From: Echinarachnius parma
Taxonomy: Eukaryota > Echinodermata > Echinoidea > Clypeasteroida > Echinarachniidae
DNA length: 64,000 nucleotides
Assembly (NCBI GenBank): GCA_037951105.1
Contig: JBAMJV010007647.1
Span: 62,001-126,000, forward strand
Direction: 5' to 3'
The notes under the pieces were generated by a model. That model was not told where the DNA came from and searched no databases. It saw only the letters and a program-made list of their open reading frames with translations. The translations under genes and the position numbers were made by a program. Shown piece after piece: positions 34,661-45,964 of this stretch. Within the stretch, counting starts at the first letter, position 1, and each line of letters opens with the position of its first letter.

Positions 34661-35424
34661 GTCAGAGGTGACAAACTAAATCTCAGCTGTTGATTTTCAA
34701 ACAAATCATATCTGGAAACTGGAGTGTCTGAAATAGCCATCAAATTTTGTTTTGAAGCAGTGCTTATATTTTAATTAGAATGTACTTTTTCTATGCTGGG
34801 TTTTCTATGGTGGTCTTTTCTTTATACTGAAAACTTCTTGCTTGACAGGTAGACTTTTACAACAGTCTCTTCATCATTTTTGTTTTTTATTGTGAAATAT
34901 GAATTCAACAAAATTACTCAAAATTGAGACGTTGAACTAGTCTTATTTTGATTAAAAATAAACAAACAACATTTATACCATCAATATGCTTTCAGTAAAA
35001 GATGTTCTACACCTATGTGCTGCTTTGTTAATGCATACCATTCACTACTCACTGTTAAGTTGTTAACCTATTCAGGACTGGTCCAAAATTTGCACTCGGG
35101 GTCCATGGAAAATATGTGTTATACCAAAATCAAAAATGGTCTTCAACTTGTTAAAAGATGTTCCCTAATTCATATCAGACCAACTTCTCTGGGACAAGTA
35201 GTATTTTAATTTTCTTATCATGACAATTCACAAACAAGAAATAACAACAACATATGAAGTTCAGTCTTTTGGTAAATATTCTCCATGTTATATAAAAAGT
35301 CAAAAAAGTCATTAATGTATTTTAATTTTAAGATATACTCCCCTGTAATAGTGCTTTAAGAAAATATTTTTGGGTGAATACAAAGTCTTATTATACCCCA
35401 TTCTCAAAACCAACAACAGTCCTC

Positions 35425-35815
35425 TTAAAGGGACTTAGTAACATTGTCCGAATCCTTGAAATCCAATCAGAATTCTAGCGATTCCATCATACCAACATGT
35501 AGTAGTATTCGTATCAACAATAAAAGCATGGGACAGGTTTCGGTTTTTCAAATTTCCCTTTTGTTAAAAAGATATTTACGATTGAAGTGTTCAGATGTTA
35601 AATTATCCACTAGATCGTCGAAACCGTGTTCAAAGTGAGTGCAATGAGTTCATGAATATCACTTTGCATTTTTGCTCATTACTCGGCCATTTAACATCCA
35701 TTTAACTTGAAATTTTCATACAACACCCAGTAGACATATCAGATAACAACAATATACATTGTATCAACCATTCATCACTTTTTTCCCATGTCAACAAAGT
35801 TACTAGATCCCTTTA
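35425..35815 (-). mobile_element. MITE family A, copy 3
   Basis: Plus-strand TTAAAGGGACTTAGTAACAT at the left and AAAGTTACTAGATCCCTTTAA at the right; body inverted relative to copies 1, 2, 4 and 5. Confidence 0.85.
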
Positions 35816-35976
35816 ACATTTTAGCTAATAGTATTGTCACTCTACAGAGAACGTTTGATTTATTTTGGTACCCCCCCCCCCCCCCCCCCCTAATTGCAGC
35901 CAAAGTTGTCTTTACTCTAAAGAGACACTTTGGAAAATGTCAGTTATTCCTCCCTACTTTCAATTAAACTTTCCTC

Positions 35977-36050
35977 CCCTTAACCGGTTCCCTTCAAGAT
36001 TCTGAACTCCCCTTTGATGTTGCACACATCCCACCAGGCTCCCATAGGCT
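35977..36050 (-). mobile_element. Short TTAACCC repeat, copy 2
   Basis: CTTAACCGGTTCCCTTCAAGATTCTGAA and CACCAGGCTCCCATAGGC match the inverse of the 58370 copy. Confidence 0.6.
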
Positions 36051-36108
36051 AGGGGGTGAAGAAAAAAGTATGGACGATTTCTGCTATCCCTTCCTTCCCT
36101 TGCCTTAG

Positions 36109-36410
36109 AGGAGGACGTGCATAGCCTCAGAACTGAAATAGACCGTAAAGCCACAAAACGTGTGAATGGAATTTGGGTCAAGCTGCTGGCCATTACGACA
36201 CCATGGACCTGGTCACACGCAAGACACTTCTTCTTGGTCAAATCCACCATCGCCCAATCTTTCGGCCAATCGCGTTGGAGCAGATGGGGGCAAAGGTGCG
36301 ACAGCAAACTGCCCAAAGTGTTTGTGCAAAGTGGGCCAGAAGTAGTTAACAAACAAGCTTTCTTAGACTTAGACTTGTCCAGTGGACCAGGACTCTGGCC
36401 TTGTACTTGA
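36109..36410 (+). CDS. Possible exon after a strong acceptor-like tract
   Basis: The sequence just upstream (about 36080-36108) is a long pyrimidine tract ending in CCTTAG, a very good splice acceptor. From there one frame is open for about 100 codons, starting E-D-V-H-S-L-R-T-E-I-D-R-K-A-T-K-R-V-N-G and ending at a TGA near 36411. A second frame, open from 36149 to a TAA at 36347-36349, gives the coding-like string GHYDTMDLVTRKTLLLGQIH and on to a C-terminal W-A-R-S-S. The two frames compete, so at most one is used, or this is a frameshifted pseudoexon. Neither matches a family I know. The region is GC-balanced and free of the repeats found around it. Confidence 0.25.
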
Positions 36411-36439
36411 TCTCGATGGGGTACCCAGACCAAACTCAC

Positions 36440-36700
36440 CCAGACCAAATTGGGGGGGGGGGGGGGGGGGGTGGCAAAAAAAGGGGCAAGATTTCCCATA
36501 GGGTGGAGGCATAAGCCATAAATTAGTATGTTTTTATGTATTTCTGACATTATTTTCTCCTAACTTGAATGGGGGGGGGGGGGGGGCAGAGAGTATGGTA
36601 TAGAAATCTCTAAAGAAGGCTAAGAGTTGTCTAGGGAGGGATAGAATGACCAAAAGGGGGGGGGGGAATTACCCCCACCCCCCACCCCCCCCCCACATCT
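36440..36700. repeat. Cluster of G and C homopolymers
   Basis: G runs near 36452-36471, 36570-36586 and 36655-36666 and a C run near 36675-36692 lie within 250 bp. Confidence 0.85.
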
Positions 36701-37344
36701 CTAAGCTACACTCCCCCTTTATCCCTTTGTAATGGAACTCCAGGGATGGCGCACATCTGACCAACACATTTGCAAAGAACCAAGTGTGAAAATATGACAG
36801 TATCAGTCAAGTTTCAAAATATCAAAATAAAACCCAAACTCCCCTGGAACTAAAAATGAAAGTTCTACAGACAGTTATATTTCCATATGGGCTTGTCAAA
36901 TCTGTTTGTTCTTCATGTAGGTGGAAACAGCAGGGGGTCAAAAACCTGCGACATTCCACATGTTTGCACGAGATGAAACGTTGGGAATGTGAGCTGGGGA
37001 AAACTGATTCCAGCACAGCTTCTTCCACTTCCAGACATCAGACAATTTGTTTTCAAATTGTTTCTGCTTTTAACGCTAACTTTTTAACACTGAAAATAAA
37101 GATGTAATATGTTAACAAAACTGAAACTATTTTAATAGTTTTGTACTTTTGCACTGTCCTGACAATTTGTTTGAAGTGTTTTAAGTCAAAGGTTGATTGA
37201 TATTTAGATGTGAAGAACATATCCCTTGAATATAATTATAACCAAATATTGGGTCAATCAGACATGAAACCTTTGATCTCAAATTGCATTCTCCCTGAAT
37301 CAACATACAAATGAAGATAATTATGGTATTTTTTTCATCATTCC

Positions 37345-37411
37345 AGCTCAGTCTGCAGAGCATTGGTCTAGCAATCCTGAGGTCTAGGGTTCAAATCCCG
37401 GGAAGCCCTAT
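37345..37411 (+). pseudogene. tRNA-Ala-like pseudogene or SINE head
   Basis: CAGCTCAGTCTGCAGAGC (D-arm/A-box), loop CTAGCAA (AGC), and AGGGTTCAAATCCC (B-box). Same family as 22488. Acceptor stem not complementary. Confidence 0.65.
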
Positions 37412-37786
37412 TTTCTTTGCTAATTGCTATTTGTATTCTATATTTCTGGTCAGTCTCCCTATGTTTGAAATTTAAAAAATGAAGCCAGCAAGTTTTTAAT
37501 TTATGCATTGTCTGGATAACACTGCCTGTCTGTTACAGTAACAAAAGTTTGATCTTAAGTGTGTTTCTTTTTCTGAACTGTTGGTTCTTGATGAGGATTA
37601 AACAACTATTCTAGTAAATACAAGGTGAACAAACATTCAGACGGTTAGGAAAATGTTTGGCTGAAATGTGCAATATTTTTATCTCTTTCTCAACTCTCAC
37701 CATGCAAGAGTTTGGGCAACTTTCAGACACTGTGTGTAAAGTAAATAACAAGAACTCTCCAGTCATATCTTGCATTATATGTGACT

Positions 37787-38025
37787 GGCTATAGCAAAAC
37801 CCGGCACTTGTCTGTAAAAATCAAAATGTAGATTTTCATACCATTAGAAAGGCCTCATCACAAGCTTTCATTTGATGCTTTGTTCTAACGAATTGGTCAA
37901 TAATTGGCAAAGATATGATTGTCAACAATTTACAATCATAAGTCTTTTACACACATTGTGTGAACTTAAAATGCCCATTTCTTCCAAACATGAATTACCG
38001 ACAAGTGCCGGGTTTTGCTATAGCC
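37787..38025. mobile_element. 239-bp MITE with perfect ~27-bp TIRs
   Basis: GGCTATAGCAAAACCCGGCA continuing to CTTGTC, with an exact inverse ending at 38025. Non-coding AT-rich interior with its own AATTGGTCAATAATTGG near-palindrome. Exact TIRs suggest recent mobility. Confidence 0.9.
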
Positions 38026-38029
38026 GGTA

Positions 38030-39080
38030 ACATATAGTAAAGAGCTCTTCTTTGCTCTAGAATTCTTCAGATGCGACACACACTGTCGACACATAAGCTA
38101 ATCGGATCCATGGACAATGTTTCTAATCAACACCTTCTTGGACAAATTTGCCAGAGGAATTTTCTGGGGGTAAAACATAATCAAGGGAGGGATTTTGGTT
38201 AAGAGGAAGGCACACCAAACATCTATTAAAGCAAAGTAACAACCCTCAAGCTCATGAGCTTTCAACTTAATCCATGTGTAGGATAAATCTGGCTCTAACC
38301 ATAGACCTACTACCCACTCAAAATTCCCAAGTATGCTAAAATCATGTAACTCTGGCAAGTTTAAAGTGGTAGAGGAATTAAACTCTTAAAAATAAGAAAA
38401 ATTATAAGATATTTCTAAAACAATGTGCTTGTTTCCAATAAATAAAATAAGACAATCGGCTCATCTGAATAATGATCAATGTACTTTAAAATATCCTTTT
38501 CCCCATTTTTATTTGAGCAATGACGAAGAGAAAATATAAACCTCTCATTAATATTTTAAGAAAGAATGAAGAGAGAACAAAAACACTCCTTATTATTTTG
38601 AAAGAATCAATGTACAGGAAAGAAAAAAACAAAGAAAACCGGAAAGTAATATAATTTGCTGTCTCCTTTATGGTGAGTCATGCTCCATACACACAAGCGA
38701 TCAATGACATACAGTATATATAACATGTAAGCCCTTATGTAATTGCAGACTGTTTCTTTCAATTAAGGAAATGCAAGCTGGAGTCAAAGAGGCCGTGAAT
38801 AGATAATATATTGTTCCTTTCAATCAACCCATCAAAGACAATCTGATTTCCGTGTAACATGCATAGACCATCCATAGACCCTAGTCCAAAACAGTCTGGT
38901 ACCAGCCCATAACGGGTTAAATAAATGCACATCGGAGTCAAGATGCTGTGAATAGGATGCCAGTGGGGTACACAGGGGCTTACATTTGTAAATTGATTGC
39001 CCTTTTTGTCCATGATTTGTCGACTTCATTAGACACCGACAATCGGGGTGATTAACGTGGACCAAAGAAAAGGCCTGATG
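38030..39080. other. Non-coding spacer
   Basis: No gene seen; minus-strand frames at 38759-39113 overlap in two registers and look incidental. Confidence 0.35.
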
Positions 39081-39083
39081 ACT

Positions 39084-39190
39084 TAATCCCTTTCCTTCTT
39101 CATGGCTGGTCATTGATATGTGTGGCCTACGAGGGGGGCATTGTCTATCGGGCGTGACACTTCTAATCCCCGACTACCGGAATTAATCCC
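39084..39190 (+). promoter_or_regulatory. Cluster of three TAATCCC homeodomain sites
   Basis: TAATCCC occurs at 39084-39090, 39174-39180 and 39184-39190. TAATCC is the site of K50 homeodomains (Otx, Goosecoid, Pitx). The surrounding 39010-39290 is GC-balanced, non-repetitive and unlike the AT-rich DNA around it, with no convincing coding frame. A cis-regulatory module is a reasonable but unproved reading. Confidence 0.3.
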
Positions 39191-39199
39191 GTGCTTGGA

Positions 39200-40097
39200 C
39201 TATGCTTCAGTCTTTGTGCACAGCGTAAATGATTGAGTTTTCTGAGGCGTCAGGGTCGGTCGACTTGGTGTCCGAGGTGCTAGGGTCTACATGTCTTGTA
39301 CTTGGTCAGGTACGGGTCAAATGATACTCATCCTTTCGAAATTCTATTTTCTTCTGATTGATTGCAGGATGTTAATGTTTATAGTGAAAGATCTTCTAAA
39401 TGCCCATGAGTCACTTGGAAGGAATCCTCCACAGGGAGTGGAGATGATGCACACAAATGTGTGCGGGCTGGCATTATATTCCTTGACCATGGTAATACTA
39501 ATGTTAAGTACTTAGAGATGATTATTGTATCATTTTAGGCTACACAATTTGAACGTTTTATAATTGTACACTGTAGTTCAGAAATTGTTATTTTTCTACT
39601 ATTTGCTCGTTATATTGTATGAAATATATAAACTGCCCCTTTCAATTGTAAAGCAGATTGTTATTATAAAGTGATCTCCAGATACTTTCATGACAAGTGA
39701 TAAGACATCCAGGTGATCAAAAATAATTATTAGCTAGAAATTAATGCTCAAAAGGTGTGTACATTGCTTTACAGTTTCCATACAATTATAAGGAGAAAGA
39801 TAATTTTTGTATACACATTATTATAACATGAATTTGTCAAACAATTGTGTTATTTCACAATTAATAAACATTTGTATTTCTCTTTATTCCCCAGCCAAAC
39901 ACAAACATATCCAAAGAATAGTAATATAGATTGATGAATAAAAAGTCAAATAACTATACAATTTTTTACTATGATCCTCACGTATTGTATATTTTTTCTC
40001 TGCTAGTTTTGTGCAATGATGTAAATGTCTTTGTGAAGAACTACGGGAACCTGGTGAAACAACAGACTGTATGAGAATAGGATAATGTTAACCCTTT
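39200..40097. other. Non-coding spacer
   Basis: AT-rich beyond 39500; nothing recognised. Confidence 0.35.
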
Positions 40098-40102
40098 CCA
40101 GG

Positions 40103-40267
40103 GCCCCGTTGCAGAAAGAGATACAATCGATTGTAAGTTGCAATTAATCGTAAGTCAGATCACGTGTTCTACTAGATGCGTAAATCTGATTGGTTGAAAC
40201 GCGTACATTTTTTGACTTACGATCAATCGTAACTTACAATCGATTGTATCTTTTTCTGCAACGGGGC
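40103..40267. mobile_element. MITE family B, copy 3
   Basis: GCCCCGTTGCAGAAAGAGAT and inverse CTTTTTCTGCAACGGGGC bound 165 bp. CCAGG flanks both sides (40098-40102 and 40268-40272). Best preserved of the three copies. Confidence 0.9.
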
Positions 40268-40731
40268 CCAGGACTGGTCTCTCAAATACTTGGGCTAGAG
40301 ACTATGGAGAATGCATGTTGTACCAAAATCAAGGAGTACTGAACAGGTTAAGAGACAATGGGTTAATGGAATATCTCATGGCTATAATTTACAAACTATA
40401 TATATAGTTGATCAGCTAATCCCAAGAGGAAAGATTCTTCGCTCTAGTTGTGCAAAACAAGGCCCAGCTCCCAAAACAAAACGCCCCCGGACCCCGTTCC
40501 GCCCAAATGACCCAGAAAATTGGTGTGTCCCTCGGGGAAGGCGGGGCAAGAATAGAAGGTAAAGATTCATCGGCCGCGGGATTCCCGTGGGAGGACAGAG
40601 ATGGTCTACCTTGACCAGCGGAGTGTATCTCCTGTGTCACACTCACTAGACTACAGGATCACGCACCTTGTGCAATGTCGTCTGTTGAGAGACAGAAAGG
40701 CGCTATGCCACTTCTTCAGAGTTATTCATGT

Positions 40732-41118
40732 TTAAAGGGATCTAGCAACTTTGTTGACAAGTGCAAAATGCGATGAGTGATTAATAAAATGTGTATTGGT
40801 GTGATCTGATATGTCCACAAAGTAATGTGTGAAAAATTCACGCCAATTGGATGTTTTTTTGGCCGAGAAATTAGCAAAGATGCAAAGTGATATTCACTAA
40901 CTCATTTCACTGACTTTGTACACATCTTAAATTATCCCGTAGATAGTTTAACATGTGAACACTTCAATCGTAAATATCTTTTGAACGAAATGGAACTTTG
41001 CAAACCTGAAGCATGTCCCATGCTTTCATTGTTAATATGAATATGACAAGGTATGAGAGAACCACGAGAGTTCCAAGTAAGTTCTGAGGATTTGGACAAT
41101 GTTACTTAGTCCCTTTAA
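40732..41118 (+). mobile_element. MITE family A, copy 4
   Basis: TTAAAGGGATCTAGCAACTT to ATGTTACTTAGTCCCTTTAA, 387 bp, with all family A blocks. Confidence 0.88.
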
Positions 41119-41639
41119 ACATATGATTGCCAGGTTCGATTCAGTCACAATACTTATAGAATTAGATCTTTTGGTTTGATCCTAAATGCATGCCACAAAT
41201 ATAAGATTTTAATGTATCGTATCGACAGTTTACCAAATTGGACTTGAATTGAGACGAATGGGGGATCAAGCTATTCATGGTCACTTGTCTACAGATCTAG
41301 GACAGTGGATCTTAAAATCATAGTTTGCACTCAAGTTTAAAGTTTAGGATCCCTGTAAAAAGAAGAAAAAAAGTAAATTTTCTATCAATTAAAAAAAAAA
41401 ACTGTATTATTTGAAAACTCGATGTCACACAGGCTCTCAGATGAGGTAAACATGAAAAGTAGCTCCCCCCAAGGAAAAAAAAAAGGTCTTTTATTGGCTC
41501 ACATTCATGTGGTTTAAGACCAGTGGGGTATGTGTGAGGATCGAGCACTTAATGAGGAGATCAATATCAACAAGCCACTATCACTTCCTAGTGAACACAG
41601 CGGATTATAATGCTAATCAATAACTGCCACAGGAGGTGA

Positions 41640-42830
41640 CAGACCACTGATCAATTGTATAATACAATTAATCAATACCATGATTTATGAAGCTACCTAC
41701 TAAGCGTACAAGGAATAAGGGAAATTAGTTTGTTGAGTCCTGAATCAAACCTAATATGCAGGCAATGAACTTTTTTTTTGCATTTACAATATGACCAAGA
41801 AACACCAAAACATGATAGGCCACTAATCACTGTCTCATAGAGGTGATAAATACAATTATTTATGAAGCTACCTACTGAACTTACAAGAAAGAAAGTGGAA
41901 ATAGTCCATTAATTGTTTGAGTCCTGAATCAAACCGGATAAGCAGGCCACATAAGTTTGCTTGGTCATTTACAAAGTGACTATCAAAGAAACACCCCCAA
42001 AAAACATGATAACTAATCAATTGTCTCATACAATTAATCAATACAAACAATTATGAAGCCTACAGGTATCACACTTGCAAAAAAGGGAAAGAGTCCATTA
42101 CATTTTCCTACATACAACCCTAAGATGGGCACTACACAGACAATAACATTTTGCTTTCACATTTAGACAAGAAAGAAAACTTAACAACCGAAACCAGGTA
42201 GGCCACTGTCAATTGTCTCATAGAAAGGATAAATACATTTTTTTTTAAAGCTATAGGTATCAATATTCCCCCCCAAAGGAGGAAAGGTCCATTACATTTT
42301 CCTAAATAAAACCCTATGGGCACTGGGCAGGCAATAACATTTTGCTTTGAAAATGTAGAATATAAAGAAAAACTTAATACACATCCCTGATAGACCACTT
42401 ATCAATTGTCTCATAGAAAGGATAAATACAAACATTTACTGTATGAGGCTAGATGTATCAAATTGACCCCCCCCCCCCCCCCCCAAAAAAAAAAAAAAAA
42501 AAATGGGAAAGGGTCCATCAAATTACCTAAATCAAATGCAATGGGCACTGGGCAGACAATAACCTTTTGATTTGACATTTATAATTTATCTCATAGAATG
42601 AATAAATACAAACATGTATAGGCTTCCCATGAAGAGTATTAGAAAGAGAGAAAATTAAAATTATTTCATCTATATGAATTATTATACATTTATGGTCAGT
42701 TTCCTCTGTGTTTGAATTTACATTTGGAAAATGACACAGGAAGACCCAAAAGTGGATAAGCCACATATCGATTGTCTCATAGAGTGGATCAATATACATA
42801 TATTTATAGGCTCCCCATCAAGCTGATAAG
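41640..42830 (+). repeat. Array of about seven ~175-195 bp units
   Basis: The junction block CACTAATCA-TTGTCTCATAGA-GATAAATACAAACATTTATGAAGCTA recurs near 41690, 41862, 42050, 42244, 42441, 42619 and 42806. Each is followed by a purine/C tract, GGTCCATTA, TCCTAAATCAAACC, GGGCACTGGGCAGGCAATAA and TTTGCTTT. Divergence rises to the right. No frame persists. Confidence 0.82.
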
Positions 42831-43346
42831 AAAAAAAGAACATTTATAGATTCCATCTATTCTGAGTTCCTCCAGCATGCACGTAATAAGACTTGGCTTA
42901 AACATCCTAGCCCAATATTTATCATACACAAAAGCGTTACAGATAACGATGCTGCGGACATGACTAAAAAATGGAAGGCATTTATTAGATTCAGAATAAT
43001 GTTGTTTCAAAAGAAATAGCACTAAGCCAATAATAGACCCCTTTTCACCAACACTGAACCCTGGAAAGCACCTTGCAATCAAAGGGCACCAAATTGGCAA
43101 TGTTCCCATCGTCCCACTATTGAATCAACACCGACGACCTATTTTTAGACCATTTTGATGTCTGTTTGGGAATCCTAGGACCGTGACCGACATTCATGTA
43201 TTGGTTTCTGACACAATACATGCTTCCATGCTGGGGGCAACATGTTTATAATAGGCCACATCTGGAAAAAATTAAGCATTTAAAAATTATATTTACCAAA
43301 AATGTAGTTAACATATTTGTGGAATGGTAGGTAGTGTAGTGTACCC
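42830..43346. other. Non-coding spacer
   Basis: A 101-codon minus-strand frame at 42804-43109 has no family resemblance I recognise. Confidence 0.3.
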
Positions 43347-43777
43347 CGTGTTCACACACAAAAATTTCATCCCTTAATCATGACTAAAGAATCAGCAGCT
43401 GACTATAGAATCAGCTGGTCATTAGCTATACGATGAAATTCGTATGTCTGAATGCTGACTAACGAAACGACGTATCTATATAGCATCACGCTCATTTCGT
43501 GTGCGAACAAGGATTGCTCGCTTAATCATGATTAGCTATACGACTCGTAACTAACTGGGCGTGGCTTAACGTGAACGTTCACGCGCATAGGGCCCTAGGG
43601 AGACCTGATGTTCGATGCACCTGGAAGCCACCTGGAAGCCAGCTGTTGTGGAATATTGGCTTGGTGTGTGTGAACGTAAGAGGTAGTTTGGTTTAATCAT
43701 GACTAACGATACGTCGTATCGTTAGTCATGATTCTTTAGTCATGATTAAGGGATGAAAATGTTTGTGTGTGAACACG
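43347..43777. mobile_element. 431-bp MITE with CGTGTTCACACACAAAAATTT ends
   Basis: TIRs of ~48 bp: CGTGTTCACACACAAAAATT then TCATCCCTTAATCATGACTAAAGAATCA, with inverse at 43730-43777. TTAATCATGA(C/T)TA recurs inside at 43374, 43522 and 43693. A 39-nt near-perfect palindrome lies at 43695-43733. Confidence 0.9.
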
Positions 43778-43779
43778 CT

Positions 43780-44600
43780 GGTAGTTGGGTCTTGGGATTA
43801 AAGCCCAGTAGACAATACTTCCTGGGAAAGAATGTTATTGTTTTTGTGTTATGCCAGTGTTTTTATGACAGAGATTTCTAAGAAATATGAAATGTTTTGT
43901 ATTTCTGAAGAAAAAAAATGTGCCTTTTGTCATGACTTTGTAAAATATAAATCCTCTAGAAAGAAAAGAATATAATGAATCAAAATTTCATCACTTGAGA
44001 GTTAGTAGCAGAAAATGTTGGTATAAGGTCCTAGCAGACAAGATGCTTGTTGGTGTTCTTTGTAATAAAAACTAGTAATGTATTTAAGACATACTTCAAT
44101 GACAATAATTTGTATACTATTTCTTGAGAAAAGTCTATTGTCACACCTGTTTAAGTATAACAACCTCTGCAAACTAGTATGTCTTGGGATTAAATCTCAT
44201 AAGATAATGTTATGTTTTTTTTATTTTTTTTTTACCAGGATCTATATAAACTAAATCTATGAAAGTATATTCTAGGAATAAGCTAAGGGTTTTTTTTATT
44301 AAGAAGAATACCATATTCTGAGACAAATAATATATTAACAATTTCAGAAATACATTGCACTACATATAGTGGCATGCAGCTAAAATACTGGTCAACACAA
44401 CAAAATGATGTGCTAAATAAATACAATCAAATGCAAAAAATGTTCCCCTTTTTTCAAATTTACATTAGAGGGTAAGATTTGAATTCTTAATATACATAGT
44501 TTGTTGCAGCATAGGAAATAGTTACTGGGTACATTCATGAGTGCACATTCCACAATCTATGAGGAACTGAGAGTTGATGTGAAAAGCAAAAAGTGAAATT
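43780..44600. other. Non-coding AT-rich spacer
   Basis: Two diverged copies of CTTGGGATTAAA(G/T)C..AGACAA motifs (43792, 44182) hint at an old repeat. Nothing else. Confidence 0.3.
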
Positions 44601-44603
44601 AAG

Positions 44604-44806
44604 GAGGTAATGAAGAACAAGACAATGACGACAACGATAAAGATGATAATGATGATGAGGAATTTAATGATGATGATTACAATGAGTATGATAATGGTGA
44701 TGATGGTGATGATGATGATGATGATGATGATGATGCTGATGATGCTGATAATGATGCTGATGATGATGACAAAGAAGATGATGATAATGATGATGAAGAT
44801 GGCCAA
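44604..44806 (+). repeat. (GAT)n microsatellite
   Basis: Interrupted GAT triplets, purest at 44696-44740. Gives Met-, Asp- or Ile/His-rich chance frames. Confidence 0.95.
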
Positions 44807-44914
44807 ATGAAGAGGGCATGTTTGAATCATATTCATAATTCATCCCAATTCCAACTATAAAGATGAAATATTTCTTCAAATAATTGTATAGAGTTCAATG
44901 ATACGGCAAGATAG

Positions 44915-45085
44915 TACAGTCATACCTATCTACGATGACCATCAATATCAGTGGGTGTGGGAAAAGTGGTCTCATACAAGCCGGTGGTCTTAATATACAG
45001 GTTCATTTGCATGTAAACTGTTTCATAGGGAGTAAGGTGGTGTTTATATACAAGTGGTTGCTTTAATAAAGCATGTTCAACTGTA
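44915..45085. mobile_element. TACAGT element, diverged copy
   Basis: TACAGTCATACCTATCTACGA to GCATGTTCAACTGTA, with internal GGTGGTCTTAATATACAGGTTC as at 28268. Confidence 0.7.
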
Positions 45086-45209
45086 TTGTATCACACACAT
45101 TTTATGAATTAAGTTAATGGCAACAAAAAAAAAGGAATGGCAAGTATGAAGAAAGACATCACAGAAACATTAGAATGTACAACCTAAATATACATATATA
45201 TGTATGTAG

Positions 45210-45960
45210 TTGCGGGAAAAGGTAATTACCCAAATTCAGAAAGTGTATACAAGAAAGAAGAAAATAATGACACAATAATTATGTCTGAAAGCGAAAGACA
45301 CACAACATGGAGACAATTCATTATATATAACATGGAACATTTGAAATGATAAGCAAGTAAGCTTACATAGGTTATGGGGCTTTAAAATTACATAGTTTGT
45401 CAAAAGATAGTACTTAGTACTTGCTGGAAAGGGGAAATATCGCAATTCAGGTAGAGTTAGTAGAGAAAGATGAAAACATTCTTGATAAGAAAGACATCAG
45501 ACAAATTAGAGATAAACAACTTTGACAAGCATTAAGATAGGAAATGAAAAGTTGAAATAGTTAGCAAGTACAATGTACAGGGATGAAAAAAAACATAGTT
45601 TGTCGAAAGATAGTAGTACTTGCTGGAAAGGGGAGATATCAACATTCAGGTAGTTTAGAGAAAGATGAACAAAATCACACAAAATACACCAAAGATTTCA
45701 GACAAATGAGAGATTAACAACTTTGACAAGCACAAAGAAAGACAATGAAAAGTTGAAATAATAAGCAAGTATACATAGATAAAGTAATGGGATGTTTGAA
45801 GAGTAAAACTTGCTAGATATATTGAATTTCTCACAGTGATGAGAAAGATGACAAATTCATACCTACATTTTTGTAAATCTGAGAACTTTTACATCTGACA
45901 AATCGGAAACAGATGATTTTGCCAGGCACAAAGACAGTAAATAGAAACAAGTAAATACAT
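45210..45960 (+). repeat. Array of ~3.5 units of ~190 bp
   Basis: TTGCTGGAAAGGGGARATATC, TTCAGGTAG, GAGAAAGATGA, GACATCAGACAAATTAGAGAT, CAACTTTGACAAGCA, GAAAGTTGAAATA-TAAGCAAGTA and CATAGTTTGTCRAAAGATAGTA recur in order from ~45215, 45410, 45600 and 45800. Confidence 0.8.
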
Positions 45961-45964
45961 TCGC

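Noticed and set aside
35960-36550. 196-codon minus frame
   Set aside because: Runs through a poly-G tract and a short dispersed repeat; no family resemblance. The plus strand has the better splice signal.
40440-40562. Plus frame KTKRPRTPFRPNDPENW...RRGKNRR, first thought to be a homeobox start (KRPRT)
   Set aside because: What follows does not match a homeodomain, the stop comes soon after, and no good acceptor is visible.
44522-44879. Ile-, Met- and His-rich frames of 66-104 codons
   Set aside because: Generated by the GAT microsatellite.
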